From Bryobacterales bacterium (GTDB lineage Bacteria > Acidobacteriota > Terriglobia > Bryobacterales > Bryobacteraceae), in the NCBI GenBank assembly GCA_016721425.1, contig JADKID010000038.1, positions 434,001 through 498,000 on the forward strand: 64,000 nucleotides of DNA, read 5' to 3'. Below the pieces are notes generated by a model that saw nothing but the letters and a program-made list of their open reading frames with translations, was not told the DNA's origin and did no database searches. This document shows positions 10,252-18,520 of the stretch, in pieces (position 1 is the stretch's first letter; each line of letters begins with the position of its first letter). Position numbers and translations under genes: made by a program.

Positions 10252-11210
10252 AAGTCGCCCTCATCGGCTATGGCAATGTGGGCCGGGCCTTCGCCCGGCT
10301 CGTCGAGAAGAAGCGCGCCGCCTTTCCTTTCCGGATTGTCGGCGCGCATACCGCGCGTCACGGCACGGCGTATGACCCGCAGGGCTTGCCCGTGGAGCCC
10401 GCGTTCGGCCCGGCCGCGCCGGATATCGACGCCTTCCTCGCCCACGCGCGGCCCGAAGTGCTCGTCGAGCTGACGCCGCTGAATCCGGAATCCGGCCAGC
10501 CGGCCATCGCCCACATTCGCGCGGCCTTTCAACGCGGCATTCACGTCATCACGGCCAACAAAGGCCCCATCGCTTTTGCCTACGCGGCCCTGGCCGAGGA
10601 GGCTCGCCGCAGCGGCGTGGAGTTTCGCCACGAGGCCGCCACCATGGACGGCACACCGGTCTACAACATGGTCCGCAACAATCTGCCCGGCGTCATCGTG
10701 AACGGCTTCGCCGGCGCGCTCAACTCCACCTCCAAAGTCATCCTCGGCGCCATGAGCCGCGGCCTGACCCTGGAGCAGGGCATCGACGAGGCGCGGCGCC
10801 TGGGCGTGGCCGAGGCCGATCCGTGGTTCGATATCGATGGCTGGGACTCCGCCTGCAAGGCCGCCGCGCTGGCCAACGTGCTGATGGACGCCCGCCTCAC
10901 TCCGCAGCAGGTGGAGCGGCGCGGCATCGGCAAGGTGACGCCCGACAAGCTGGCCGAGATCGAGGCATCGGGCAAGACAGTGGTGCTCGTGAGCCGCGCC
11001 AAGCGCACGCCCGGCGGAGTGAAGCTGCGGGTGCGCGCAGAGGTGCTGGACCGCCACGACCTGCTGGCCTCCGTGCGCGGCACGTCGAATCTGCTCATTC
11101 TGGAAACCGATCTGATGGGCCAGCTCGGTGTGTTTACACTGGAGCCGGGGCTGGAACAAACCGCCTACGGCCTGTTCTCCGATCTTGTCGATATTGCGAG
11201 GAGTCTATGA
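10248..11210 (+). CDS. Homoserine dehydrogenase family protein, short form without ACT domain
   Basis: 320-residue NAD(P)-dependent oxidoreductase of the homoserine dehydrogenase family, which reduces aspartate semialdehyde to homoserine. The Rossmann motif IGYGNVGRAF is at the N-terminus, TANKGP contains the conserved lysine, and the substrate segment is seen in GVAEADPWFDIDGWDSACK. The usual C-terminal ACT regulatory domain is absent, so no threonine feedback is expected. The start is TTG at 10248, overlapping the stop of the previous gene as TTGA. Its own stop overlaps the next ATG (ATGA). This tight coupling to a fumarylacetoacetate-hydrolase-like enzyme suggests a specialised, perhaps catabolic, role rather than core threonine/methionine biosynthesis; that is inference. 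Confidence 0.88.
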   Translation: MKVALIGYGNVGRAFARLVEKKRAAFPFRIVGAHTARHGTAYDPQGLPVEPAFGPAAPDIDAFLAHARPEVLVELTPLNPESGQPAIAHIRAAFQRGIHVITANKGPIAFAYAALAEEARRSGVEFRHEAATMDGTPVYNMVRNNLPGVIVNGFAGALNSTSKVILGAMSRGLTLEQGIDEARRLGVAEADPWFDIDGWDSACKAAALANVLMDARLTPQQVERRGIGKVTPDKLAEIEASGKTVVLVSRAKRTPGGVKLRVRAEVLDRHDLLASVRGTSNLLILETDLMGQLGVFTLEPGLEQTAYGLFSDLVDIARSL

Positions 11211-12052
11211 AACTGATGCGCTGCCAGCATGGTCCGGCCGTCCTGCAGGATGGCGAGGCCGTGCTCTTTTCCGAGATCAATGCCAAGCGCGGAGTCAGTT
11301 TGCCGGATTCGCTGTTGGCGCTGATCCAGGGCGGCTCGATGGAAGCGCTGCGCGATCTGCGCGGCATCGCCGGCTTGCCGCTGGCGGAGGTGACGCCGCT
11401 GCTGCCCTATCCCGTGCCGCCGAAAATCTGGTGCATCGGCCTGAACTACAAGAGCCACGCCGAAGACATCAATGCTGTGCAGCCCGAGGAACCGGGCAGC
11501 TTCATGAAACCCGCGTCCTGCCTCTTCGAGCCCGGCGGCGACATCGTGCTGCCGCCGGCCGATGTCTCCGATGACGTGGATGCGGAAGGCGAGCTCGGCG
11601 TTGTCATTGGCCGCCGCTGCCGCTTTGTGCCGCGCGAGCACGTCAACGAAGTGATCTTCGGCTACACGACGACGCTGGATCTCACCGCGCTCGACGTGCT
11701 CGCCAGGAACACGCGCTACCTCACGCGGGCCAAGTCCATCGACACGTTTTTCAGCTTCGGCCCGGTGATCGTCACGCCCGATGAGGTGCCGGACGTCGAG
11801 GGTCTGGAAGTGGTCACAGAGCACAACAATGGTGTCTGTTCGCGCGATTTTGTGCGCAATATGCGTCACAAACCGCTCGATCTGGTGCGTTTCCACACCG
11901 ATTTCTTCACTCTGGAGCCCGGCGACCTGATCTCCACCGGCTGTCCCAAGGGCGCGCGTATCAAGGCCGGCGACACGGTCCGCAGCCGCATCGACGGCGT
12001 GGGCCTGTTGACCGCGCGTGTTACGCAAGGAGTCCGCGTACCGCTGTACTGA
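11207..12052 (+). CDS. Fumarylacetoacetate hydrolase (FAH) family protein
   Basis: 281-residue FAH-fold enzyme. Members hydrolyse C-C bonds of 2,4-dioxo acids, decarboxylate oxaloacetate or isomerise/hydrate ring-cleavage products. Conserved features are WCIGLNYKSHAEDI at the start of the catalytic core, the metal-binding DVDAEGELGVVIG, GYTTTLDLTA, and the closing LEPGDLISTGCPKG. I chose the ATG at 11207, which overlaps the upstream TGA; the in-frame extension upstream is antisense-like filler. It is translationally coupled to the homoserine dehydrogenase-like gene and its 3' end overlaps the convergent LysE gene by 32 bases. Substrate unknown. Confidence 0.88.
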   Translation: MKLMRCQHGPAVLQDGEAVLFSEINAKRGVSLPDSLLALIQGGSMEALRDLRGIAGLPLAEVTPLLPYPVPPKIWCIGLNYKSHAEDINAVQPEEPGSFMKPASCLFEPGGDIVLPPADVSDDVDAEGELGVVIGRRCRFVPREHVNEVIFGYTTTLDLTALDVLARNTRYLTRAKSIDTFFSFGPVIVTPDEVPDVEGLEVVTEHNNGVCSRDFVRNMRHKPLDLVRFHTDFFTLEPGDLISTGCPKGARIKAGDTVRSRIDGVGLLTARVTQGVRVPLY

Positions 12053-12611
12053 GCGCCGATACGCCAAACGCCAGCAGGATCAACGCCGAGCCTTTGTTGA
12101 TCCACACCAGGTGGGCTGGGGCGAGCCGATCGCGCATCAGACCCGCGCCCGCTGCCAGCATCGCCCACCACAATACGGAGCCCGCGAAGACGCCTGTCAT
12201 GAACCACGCCGGCGTTGCGGCGCCCGTGCCCGCGCCCATGCTCGCCACCATGGCGGCGAACGAGAGGATCGTCATTGGGTTGGAGAGCGTCAATGCAAAG
12301 GTGCCCGCGAATCCGGCGCTCTCCGCCGCCTCACTGCACGCGGCGCTGCGCCACGTGCGCCACGCCAGCCAGCACAGGAACGCGCCGCCCAGCGCCGCGG
12401 CGGGCGTCTGCCACGCGGCCAGAAACGTGATGCCGAAAGCGGCCAGCGCGCCATAGCAGAGGTCGGCTGTCGCCGCGCCTAGGCCCGCCACGAAACCGGC
12501 GCAGGCGCCCTGCGCCAGCGAACGGCGGAGCACCAGCAGACCGATAGGCCCCACTGGTGCGGCGATGGAGAATCCTAGAATGGAGCCGGTGGTTAGTGGG
12601 TGCATAGCCAC
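12021..12611 (-). CDS. LysE/RhtB family amino-acid exporter
   Basis: 196-residue inner-membrane exporter with about six hydrophobic helices. The N-terminal APVGPIGLLVLRRSL motif is the family signature of LysE/RhtB proteins, and TLSNPMTILSFAAM is a second conserved segment. The start is GTG at 12611 or the ATG at 12605. It diverges from an Lrp/AsnC regulator with only 55 bases between, the classic arrangement for an amino-acid exporter controlled by its neighbouring regulator. The 3' end overlaps the convergent FAH-family gene. The exported amino acid is not predictable. Confidence 0.92.
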   Translation of the reverse strand: MAMHPLTTGSILGFSIAAPVGPIGLLVLRRSLAQGACAGFVAGLGAATADLCYGALAAFGITFLAAWQTPAAALGGAFLCWLAWRTWRSAACSEAAESAGFAGTFALTLSNPMTILSFAAMVASMGAGTGAATPAWFMTGVFAGSVLWWAMLAAGAGLMRDRLAPAHLVWINKGSALILLAFGVSALSTAVRGLLA

Positions 12612-12643
12612 AGTTTAGGTTGCGCAGGCGAATCCGCACAGAG

Positions 12644-12681
12644 CCAATCGAAGGTAGAATCACACAATGACTTTCGATTGG
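12644..12681. promoter_or_regulatory. Inverted repeat spanning the lrp start codon
   Basis: Perfect 9-base arms CCAATCGAA (12644-12652) and TTCGATTGG (12673-12681) flank the ATG at 12667. They could be a DNA operator for autoregulation by the Lrp protein, or an mRNA stem placing the start codon in its loop. Confidence 0.45.
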
Positions 12682-13116
12682 ATGGACGCAAGGGACTGGC
12701 AGCTATTGAAGCTGCTCCAGACGAATGCGCGGGCCACGTTTGCCGAGCTCGGCCGCAGCGTGAAGCTCACTCCTCCGGCGGTGGCGGAGCGTGTGCGCCG
12801 CATGGAGGATCAGGGCGTGATCGAGGGCTACACGGCCCGCGTCAATCTCGCCGCCGTCGGGCGCGGCATGCGTGTCTTCCTGCGGGTGCAGGTGCTGACC
12901 AAGGAATACCCGAAGTTCCTGCGCACCGTGCAGGCCATCCGCGCCGTGGAGGAGTGCCACCACATCACCGGCGGCGAGTCCTTTCTGCTGAAGGCCGCGG
13001 TGCGCGACGTGGCCGAACTGGAACGGTTGATCGAAAAGCTCAGCGTCTTCGGCCAGACAGTGACCAGCATTGTGCTCTCCACCTCGCTCTCGCACAGGCT
13101 GGTCGAGCCAGACTGA
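12667..13116 (+). CDS. Lrp/AsnC family transcriptional regulator
   Basis: 149-residue regulator with an N-terminal helix-turn-helix (residues about 5-60; LLQTNARATFAELGRSVKLTPPAV contains the recognition region) and a C-terminal RAM ligand-binding domain (VEECHHITGGESFLLKAAV). Such proteins form octamers that wrap DNA and respond to amino acids. Divergent placement beside the LysE-type exporter suggests it senses the exported amino acid and controls that gene and itself. A 9-base inverted repeat straddles the start codon. Length and domain order are normal. Confidence 0.93.
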   Translation: MTFDWMDARDWQLLKLLQTNARATFAELGRSVKLTPPAVAERVRRMEDQGVIEGYTARVNLAAVGRGMRVFLRVQVLTKEYPKFLRTVQAIRAVEECHHITGGESFLLKAAVRDVAELERLIEKLSVFGQTVTSIVLSTSLSHRLVEPD

Positions 13117-13146
13117 AGCGTGTATGCTGCCTATGCGAGCCCCATC

Positions 13147-15258
13147 ATGACACGACGCGATTTCCTTGCCACACCCGCGGCCTTGGCCGCCCCCACGCCG
13201 ACCGCGCCGTGGTTTGACCGGCCCATGCGCTGGGCGCAGATCGCCTTCGTCGAGGACGATCCGGGCAACTTCGATCTCAAGTTCTGGACCGACTATCTCA
13301 AGCGCATCCATGCCGACGCCGCCTGCCTCTCCGCCGGCGGCTGCGTGGCCTTCTATCCGACGAAGGTTCCGCTGCACTACAGCAGCAAGTTCATGCAGCC
13401 GGGCACTGATCCTTTCGGCGATTTCGCCAAGGGCTGCCGCGACCTCGGCATGAACGTGGTGGCCCGCGTGGATCCGCACGCCGCGCACGACGACATGTAT
13501 CAGGCCCATCCAGACTGGATCGCTGTGGACGCCGCCGGCAAGCCGCGCCGCCACTGGGCGATGCCCTCCTACTGGGTGACGTGCGGATTGGGTCCCTACA
13601 ACTTCGAGTTCATGCGCGATGTGGTGAAGGAGATTGTCTCCACCTATCAAGTGGATGGGATCTTCTCCAATCGTTGGTCCGGCTCCGGCATCTGCTACTG
13701 CCAGCACTGCCGGGCGAACTTCAAGGCGTTCTCGAAGATGGACCTGCCCACGGTGACCGATCCGCGCGATCCGGCCCGCCAGCAGTACACCATCTGGCGC
13801 AACAAGCGCCTGTTTGAACTGTGGGAACTGTGGGACGGCGAGATCCGCAGGATCAACCCCAACGCCGCTTTCATCCCCAACACGGGCGGCGGCGCGCATG
13901 CGGAGATCGATATGAAGCGCGCCGGCGAGCTGGCCCCGACGCTCTTCGCCGATCGCCAGGCGCGCAGCGGCGTGGCCCTGCCGTGGGCCAACGGCAAGAA
14001 CGGCAAGGAGTACCGCGCCACGTTCGGCCGCAAGCCGATTGCCGGGCTATTCTCCGTGGGGCTCGAGGCGCCCTACCGCTGGAAGGACTCCGTGCAGAAC
14101 CCCGCCGAGATCCTCGTCTGGGCGGTGGATGGCATTGCGCAGGGCCTGCGGCCATGGGTAATCAAGTTCAACGCACGACCGCTGGACGAGCGCTGGCTGA
14201 AGCCCGTGGAAGACCTCTTCCTCTGGCACTGGAAGAACGAGTCCTATCTGCGCAACGAAGACAATCTGGCGCGGGTGGGCCTCGTCTATTCGCAGCAGAC
14301 CGCGCAGTTCACCACAGCCAACGTCGAGGACCATACCCGCGGCGCCTATCATGCCCTGGTGGAAGCGCGCATCCCATTCGAGATGGTGCACGATGGGCTG
14401 CTCGACGCCAAGAGCCTGGCACGCTACCGGACTCTCGTGTTGCCCAACATCGCAGCGCTCTCCGTCAAGCAGTGCGCGCAGATTCGCGCGTTTGTCGATC
14501 AGGGCGGCGCGATTGTCGCCACGCACGAGACCTCGCTCTACGATGAGACCGGCAAGCGCCTCCCCAACTTCGGTCTGCGCGATCTCTTCGGCGTCTCCTA
14601 TGCCGGCAACACCATCGCGCGCCAGCAGAACGCCTACATCGCCATCGTGGACCGCAAGCACCCGCTGCTCGAGGGACTCCAGGACGCCGGCCGCTTCATT
14701 CACGGCGTGCAGCGTGTGGAGATCCGCAACGATCAGATGCGCCACGCCGCGCCGCTGATGACAGTGCCCAGCTATCCCGACCTGCCGATGGAGGAGGTCT
14801 ATCTGCGCGCCAAGCCCTCCGGGATTCCCGCCGTGATGTGCCGCCTCTTCGGCAAGGGCCGCGTGGTCTACTTCCCGTGGGATATCGACCGTACGTTCTG
14901 GGAGGTGCTCTCGCCGGACCACGGCCGCATTTTCGCTAACGCCGTCCGCTGGGCCTCCGCCGAGCCGCAACCCTGCACGGTGGAGGGCCCCGGCCTCATC
15001 GATCTCGCCGTCTGGAAGCAGAAGACCTCGGCCACCGTACACCTTGTCAACCTCACCAACCCTTACGCGATGAAAGGGCCATTCCGCGAGATCATCCCTG
15101 TTGCCTCGCAGAAGATCCGCTTCCGCTGCGCCACCCCTCCGAAGGCCGCGAAGTTCCTGGTTGCCGGCACGCCGGCGAAGTTCACGCACAGCGATGGCTG
15201 GCTGGAGGTTGACTCGCCAGCGATTTCTCTGCACGAGGTGCTCGCTCTTGACCTCTGA
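13147..15258 (+). CDS. Exported glycosidase-like protein with beta-galactosidase-trimerization-like domain
   Basis: 703-residue protein beginning with a short Tat-like signal (TRRDFLATPAALAA). The N-terminal half looks like a TIM-barrel of the hypothetical glycosidase type (GHL6-like): FKFWTDYLKRIHADAACLS, VVARVDPHAAH, and a cysteine pair in ICYCQHCRANFKAF. The middle and C-terminal part (ARVGLVYSQQTAQF onward) resembles the class-I-glutamine-amidotransferase-like trimerization domain of GH42 beta-galactosidases, with a final beta domain. No experimentally defined activity is known to me for this architecture. It heads a run with a DinB protein, a Gfo/Idh/MocA oxidoreductase and a sugar porter, so action on a plant oligosaccharide is plausible. 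The next gene starts inside its last codons. Confidence 0.75.
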   Translation: MTRRDFLATPAALAAPTPTAPWFDRPMRWAQIAFVEDDPGNFDLKFWTDYLKRIHADAACLSAGGCVAFYPTKVPLHYSSKFMQPGTDPFGDFAKGCRDLGMNVVARVDPHAAHDDMYQAHPDWIAVDAAGKPRRHWAMPSYWVTCGLGPYNFEFMRDVVKEIVSTYQVDGIFSNRWSGSGICYCQHCRANFKAFSKMDLPTVTDPRDPARQQYTIWRNKRLFELWELWDGEIRRINPNAAFIPNTGGGAHAEIDMKRAGELAPTLFADRQARSGVALPWANGKNGKEYRATFGRKPIAGLFSVGLEAPYRWKDSVQNPAEILVWAVDGIAQGLRPWVIKFNARPLDERWLKPVEDLFLWHWKNESYLRNEDNLARVGLVYSQQTAQFTTANVEDHTRGAYHALVEARIPFEMVHDGLLDAKSLARYRTLVLPNIAALSVKQCAQIRAFVDQGGAIVATHETSLYDETGKRLPNFGLRDLFGVSYAGNTIARQQNAYIAIVDRKHPLLEGLQDAGRFIHGVQRVEIRNDQMRHAAPLMTVPSYPDLPMEEVYLRAKPSGIPAVMCRLFGKGRVVYFPWDIDRTFWEVLSPDHGRIFANAVRWASAEPQPCTVEGPGLIDLAVWKQKTSATVHLVNLTNPYAMKGPFREIIPVASQKIRFRCATPPKAAKFLVAGTPAKFTHSDGWLEVDSPAISLHEVLALDL

Positions 15259-15715
15259 CCTCTCGCTCCTGATTGACGCTCTCGATGAGGCATTCGACAA
15301 AGCGTCGTGGCACGGTCCGAATCTGCGCGGCGCGCTGCGCGGAGTGGATGCGGCGCAAGCGGCGTGGCGGCCCCAAACGCAACGCCACAGCATCTGGGAG
15401 CTCACGCTGCACGCGGCCTACTGGAAGTATGTCGTCCGCCGCCGCATCACTGGCGAGAGGCGAGGGTCGTTTCCGTTGCAGGGCTCGAACTTCTTCCCGA
15501 TTCCGGATTCGCCGAGCGATGCCGCGTGGCGCGAGGCGATGAGGCTGCTTGCCGAGCAGCATCACGCTCTCCGGTCGGTCGTCGCCGGCCTCACCAGCGT
15601 CGAGCACGTCAGAATGATCCGCGGCGCCGCCGCCCACGACATCTATCACGCCGGCCAGATCCAACTCATCAAACGGCTATTTCGGGACCGCCCGGACAAG
15701 CGCACCGCAAGCTGA
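15248..15715 (+). CDS. DinB family protein
   Basis: 155-residue four-helix-bundle protein of the DinB/YfiT-like superfamily. The metal-binding histidines are seen in LTLHAAYWK and in the C-terminal AAHDIYHAGQIQL helix, giving the usual H...HxxxH pattern. Family members are thiol-dependent transferases or hydrolases, or proteins of unknown role. The best start is TTG at 15248, which overlaps the end of the preceding gene by 11 bases; no in-frame ATG precedes the conserved core. Translational coupling to the glycosidase-like gene is likely. Confidence 0.78.
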   Translation: MTSDLSLLIDALDEAFDKASWHGPNLRGALRGVDAAQAAWRPQTQRHSIWELTLHAAYWKYVVRRRITGERRGSFPLQGSNFFPIPDSPSDAAWREAMRLLAEQHHALRSVVAGLTSVEHVRMIRGAAAHDIYHAGQIQLIKRLFRDRPDKRTAS

Positions 15716-15772
15716 ATATACTTGCATTGATCCGCTCTCATTGCCCACCCGATCGCCAAGGAGCTCCGATTC

Positions 15773-17095
15773 ATGGACCGACGCCAATTTCTTGCCGCCT
15801 CCGCCGCCGGCATGACCAACGCTTTTGCCGATGACAAGCCCAAACGGGTGGGGCTCATCGGCAGCGGCTGGTATGGCAAATGCGACTTGCTTCGCCTGAT
15901 CCAGGTCTCGCCCGTGAACGTCGTTTCGATTTGCGACGTGGATAAGCGCATGGTGGCCGAGGCAGCGGAGCTGATCTCCACACGCCAGATGTCCAAAAAG
16001 AAGCCACGCACCTTCACGGACTATCGCGAGATGCTCAAGCAGAAGGATCTGGACCTAGTGCTCATCGGCACGCCGGACCACTGGCACGCGCTCACCGCGA
16101 TTGAGGCGATGAAGGCCGGCGCCGATCTCTACCTCCAGAAACCCATCAGCGTGGACGTCACCGAAGGCCAGGCCATTCTCGCCGCCGCCCGCAAGTACAA
16201 GCGCGTGGTGCAGGTGGGTACACAGCGCCGCTCCACGCCGCATCTCATCGAGGCCCGCGACCGCATCCTGCGCGAGGGCAGGCTCGGCAAGATCGCGCTG
16301 GTCGAGATCTACTGCTACTACCCGATGCGCGCCGGGGGGAACCCGCCCGATATCAAGCCGCCCGAGTATCTCGACTATGAGATGTGGACCGGTCCGGCGC
16401 CCATGCGCCCCTACAATCCGCTGATCCACCCGCGCGCCTGGCGGGCCTTCATGGAGTACAGCAACGGCATCGTGGGCGACATGTGCATCCACATGTACGA
16501 CATGGTGCGCTGGATGATGGATCTCGGCTGGCCCATGCGGGTTTCCAGCGAGGGCGGCATCCTGGTGAGCAAGGGCACCAAGGCGAATATCTCCGATACG
16601 CAGACCGCCACCTTTGAGCACAAAGACCTGCAGATCGTCTGGACCCATCGCACGTGGGGTGCGCCGCCCGATCCGAAATATCCGTGGGGCGCGACGTTCT
16701 ATGGCGACAAGGGCACGCTCAAGGCCAGCGTGATGGGTTACGACTTCGCGCCGCTGCAAGGGAACCCGATCCACAAAGACGTCACCTACGAGTTTGAGAA
16801 ATACCCCGTGGACCGCACGGAGAAGGACCTTGAGCGCCACGTCGCGCCCGCCATCCGTGGCCACATGAAGGACCTGCTGAACTGCATGGCCACGCGCGGC
16901 AAGCCCGTGGCCGACATCGAGCAGGGCTACATCTCCACCGCCAGCTGCATCATGGCGAACCTCTCGGCGCAACTCGGCCGCACCTTGGCATTTGACCCTG
17001 CCAAGGGCATCATCCCCGGCGACGCCGAGGCCACGCGCCTCCTCACGCGCCCTTACCGCAAGCCCTGGATCCACCCCGATCCCAAGACTGTCTAA
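15773..17095 (+). CDS. Gfo/Idh/MocA family oxidoreductase with Tat signal
   Basis: 440-residue NAD(P)-dependent oxidoreductase exported by the Tat pathway (DRRQFLAASAAG at the N-terminus). The dinucleotide-binding motif GLIGSGWYG is at about residues 24-32, and the family's EKP-like catalytic site appears as LQKPIS. The C-terminal alpha/beta domain includes GIVGDMCIHMYDMVRW, as in other acidobacterial and planctomycete members. Likely substrates are sugars or inositols. It is followed 16 bases later by a sugar transporter and preceded by the glycosidase/DinB pair. A short leader with an AAGGAG box precedes the ATG. Confidence 0.9.
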   Translation: MDRRQFLAASAAGMTNAFADDKPKRVGLIGSGWYGKCDLLRLIQVSPVNVVSICDVDKRMVAEAAELISTRQMSKKKPRTFTDYREMLKQKDLDLVLIGTPDHWHALTAIEAMKAGADLYLQKPISVDVTEGQAILAAARKYKRVVQVGTQRRSTPHLIEARDRILREGRLGKIALVEIYCYYPMRAGGNPPDIKPPEYLDYEMWTGPAPMRPYNPLIHPRAWRAFMEYSNGIVGDMCIHMYDMVRWMMDLGWPMRVSSEGGILVSKGTKANISDTQTATFEHKDLQIVWTHRTWGAPPDPKYPWGATFYGDKGTLKASVMGYDFAPLQGNPIHKDVTYEFEKYPVDRTEKDLERHVAPAIRGHMKDLLNCMATRGKPVADIEQGYISTASCIMANLSAQLGRTLAFDPAKGIIPGDAEATRLLTRPYRKPWIHPDPKTV

Positions 17096-17111
17096 ACCGG
17101 AACGAAGCACC

Positions 17112-18440
17112 ATGAAACTCAACGCCTACCTGCTCAAGGCCACAGTGGTTGCCGCCCTTGGCGGCCTGCTGTTCGGCTTCGATACTGCCGTCATCGCCGG
17201 CGCAACACACGCTCTCACCACGGTCTTCTCGTTGACGCCGGCCTCACTGGGTCTCACCGTGGCCAGCGCGCTCTACGGCACGATCCTCGGCGCCATGTTC
17301 GCCGGCGTGCCGGGCGATAAGTTCGGTCGCCGCCCCAGCCTGCGCGTGCTAGCCGTCCTCTACTTCCTCAGCGCGGTCGGCTGCGCCTTCGCCTGGGATT
17401 GGAACAGCTTCGTGCTCTCCCGCTTCCTGGGTGGGCTCGCCATCGGCGGATCGTCAGTCCTCGGTCCCATGTATATCGCCGAAATTGCCCCCGCACGCTG
17501 GCGCGGCAGGCTGGTGGGATTTTTCCAGTTCAACATCGTCTTCGGCATTCTGGCCGCCTATCTCTCGAACTACGTCGTCGGTCTGATGGGCTTGGGTGAT
17601 GCCGAGTGGCGATGGAAACTCGGCGTGGCGGCTGCGCCCGCGGCGTTCTTCCTGCTGATGCTCTTCGCCATTCCCGAGAGCCCCCGTTGGCTGGTCAAGA
17701 TGAAGCGCGTGAAAGAGGCCACCGAGGTACTCCGGCTGACCGGTGAGGAAAACTACCAGCAGGAGATGGACGACATCGTCGCCTCCATCGATGCCGATCA
17801 CGGCAAGGCCAGCGAATCGCTCTTCACCTGGAAATACCGTTTCCCCATCTTCCTCGCCATCACCATTGGGATGTTCAATCAGCTCTCCGGCATCAACGCC
17901 GTGTTGTACTACCTGAACGACATCTTCGCTGCGGCCGGCTTCGATAAAGTCAGCGGTGATCTCCAGGCCGTCGCCATCGGCTGCACCAACCTGGTGGCCA
18001 CCATGATCGCCATGACGGTGATCGATAAGATCGGCCGCCGCACCATGCTGCTGGTGGGCTCGGTGGGCACCGCCATCAGCCTGGCGGGCGTCGCCTACAT
18101 CTTCTCCACCAAGGCCAACCAGCACTGGCTGGTGTATCTGCTGGTGGGCTTCATCGCCTTTTTCGCCTTCTCGCAGGGTGCGGTGATCTGGGTGTACCTC
18201 AGCGAGGTCTTCCCCAATCGTGTGCGCGCCAACGGCCAGGCGCTGGGCAGCTTCACGCACTGGATCATGAACGCCATCATTTCCGGCATCTTCCCGATGC
18301 TGGCGGCATCCTCCGGCGCGGCGCCATTCGTCTTCTTCGCCGCCATGATGGTGGTGCAGTTCTTCGTGGTGCTCATCTGGTATCCGGAGACCAAGGGCCA
18401 CACGCTGGAGGAGATGCAGAAGAAGCTCGGCATCGCCTAG
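17112..18440 (+). CDS. Sugar porter family MFS transporter
   Basis: 442-residue 12-helix symporter of the XylE/GalP/AraE type in the inner membrane. Diagnostic motifs appear in order: GGLLFGFDTAVIAG in helix 1, GDKFGRRP in loop 2-3, PESPRWL before the central loop, NQLSGINAVLYY in helix 7, DKIGRRTML in loop 8-9 and PETKG at the end. The ATG at 17112 is chosen because helix 1 follows directly. Its place after the Gfo/Idh/MocA gene and before a TonB receptor suggests uptake of a monosaccharide released in the periplasm. Confidence 0.93.
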   Translation: MKLNAYLLKATVVAALGGLLFGFDTAVIAGATHALTTVFSLTPASLGLTVASALYGTILGAMFAGVPGDKFGRRPSLRVLAVLYFLSAVGCAFAWDWNSFVLSRFLGGLAIGGSSVLGPMYIAEIAPARWRGRLVGFFQFNIVFGILAAYLSNYVVGLMGLGDAEWRWKLGVAAAPAAFFLLMLFAIPESPRWLVKMKRVKEATEVLRLTGEENYQQEMDDIVASIDADHGKASESLFTWKYRFPIFLAITIGMFNQLSGINAVLYYLNDIFAAAGFDKVSGDLQAVAIGCTNLVATMIAMTVIDKIGRRTMLLVGSVGTAISLAGVAYIFSTKANQHWLVYLLVGFIAFFAFSQGAVIWVYLSEVFPNRVRANGQALGSFTHWIMNAIISGIFPMLAASSGAAPFVFFAAMMVVQFFVVLIWYPETKGHTLEEMQKKLGIA

Positions 18441-18457
18441 CGGCGCATTTTCCTCTC

Positions 18458-18513
18458 CTGCTACGCTGGTTTGTATCGTTCTTTGATCGGCCCTGGGGCA
18501 TCCAACGTAGCAG
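18458..18513 (+). promoter_or_regulatory. Inverted repeat in the leader of the TonB receptor gene
   Basis: Arms 18458-18469 and 18502-18513 (CTGCTACGCTGG / CCAACGTAGCAG) pair over 11 of 12 positions. The distal arm abuts the AGAGG ribosome site and GTG start at 18521, so the transcript could fold across the initiation region. Confidence 0.35.
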
Positions 18514-18520
18514 AGGTTTC

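Noticed and set aside
10823..11206. N-terminal extension of the FAH-family protein
   Set aside because: It is out-of-frame homoserine dehydrogenase sequence; the ATG at 11207 overlaps the upstream stop as expected.
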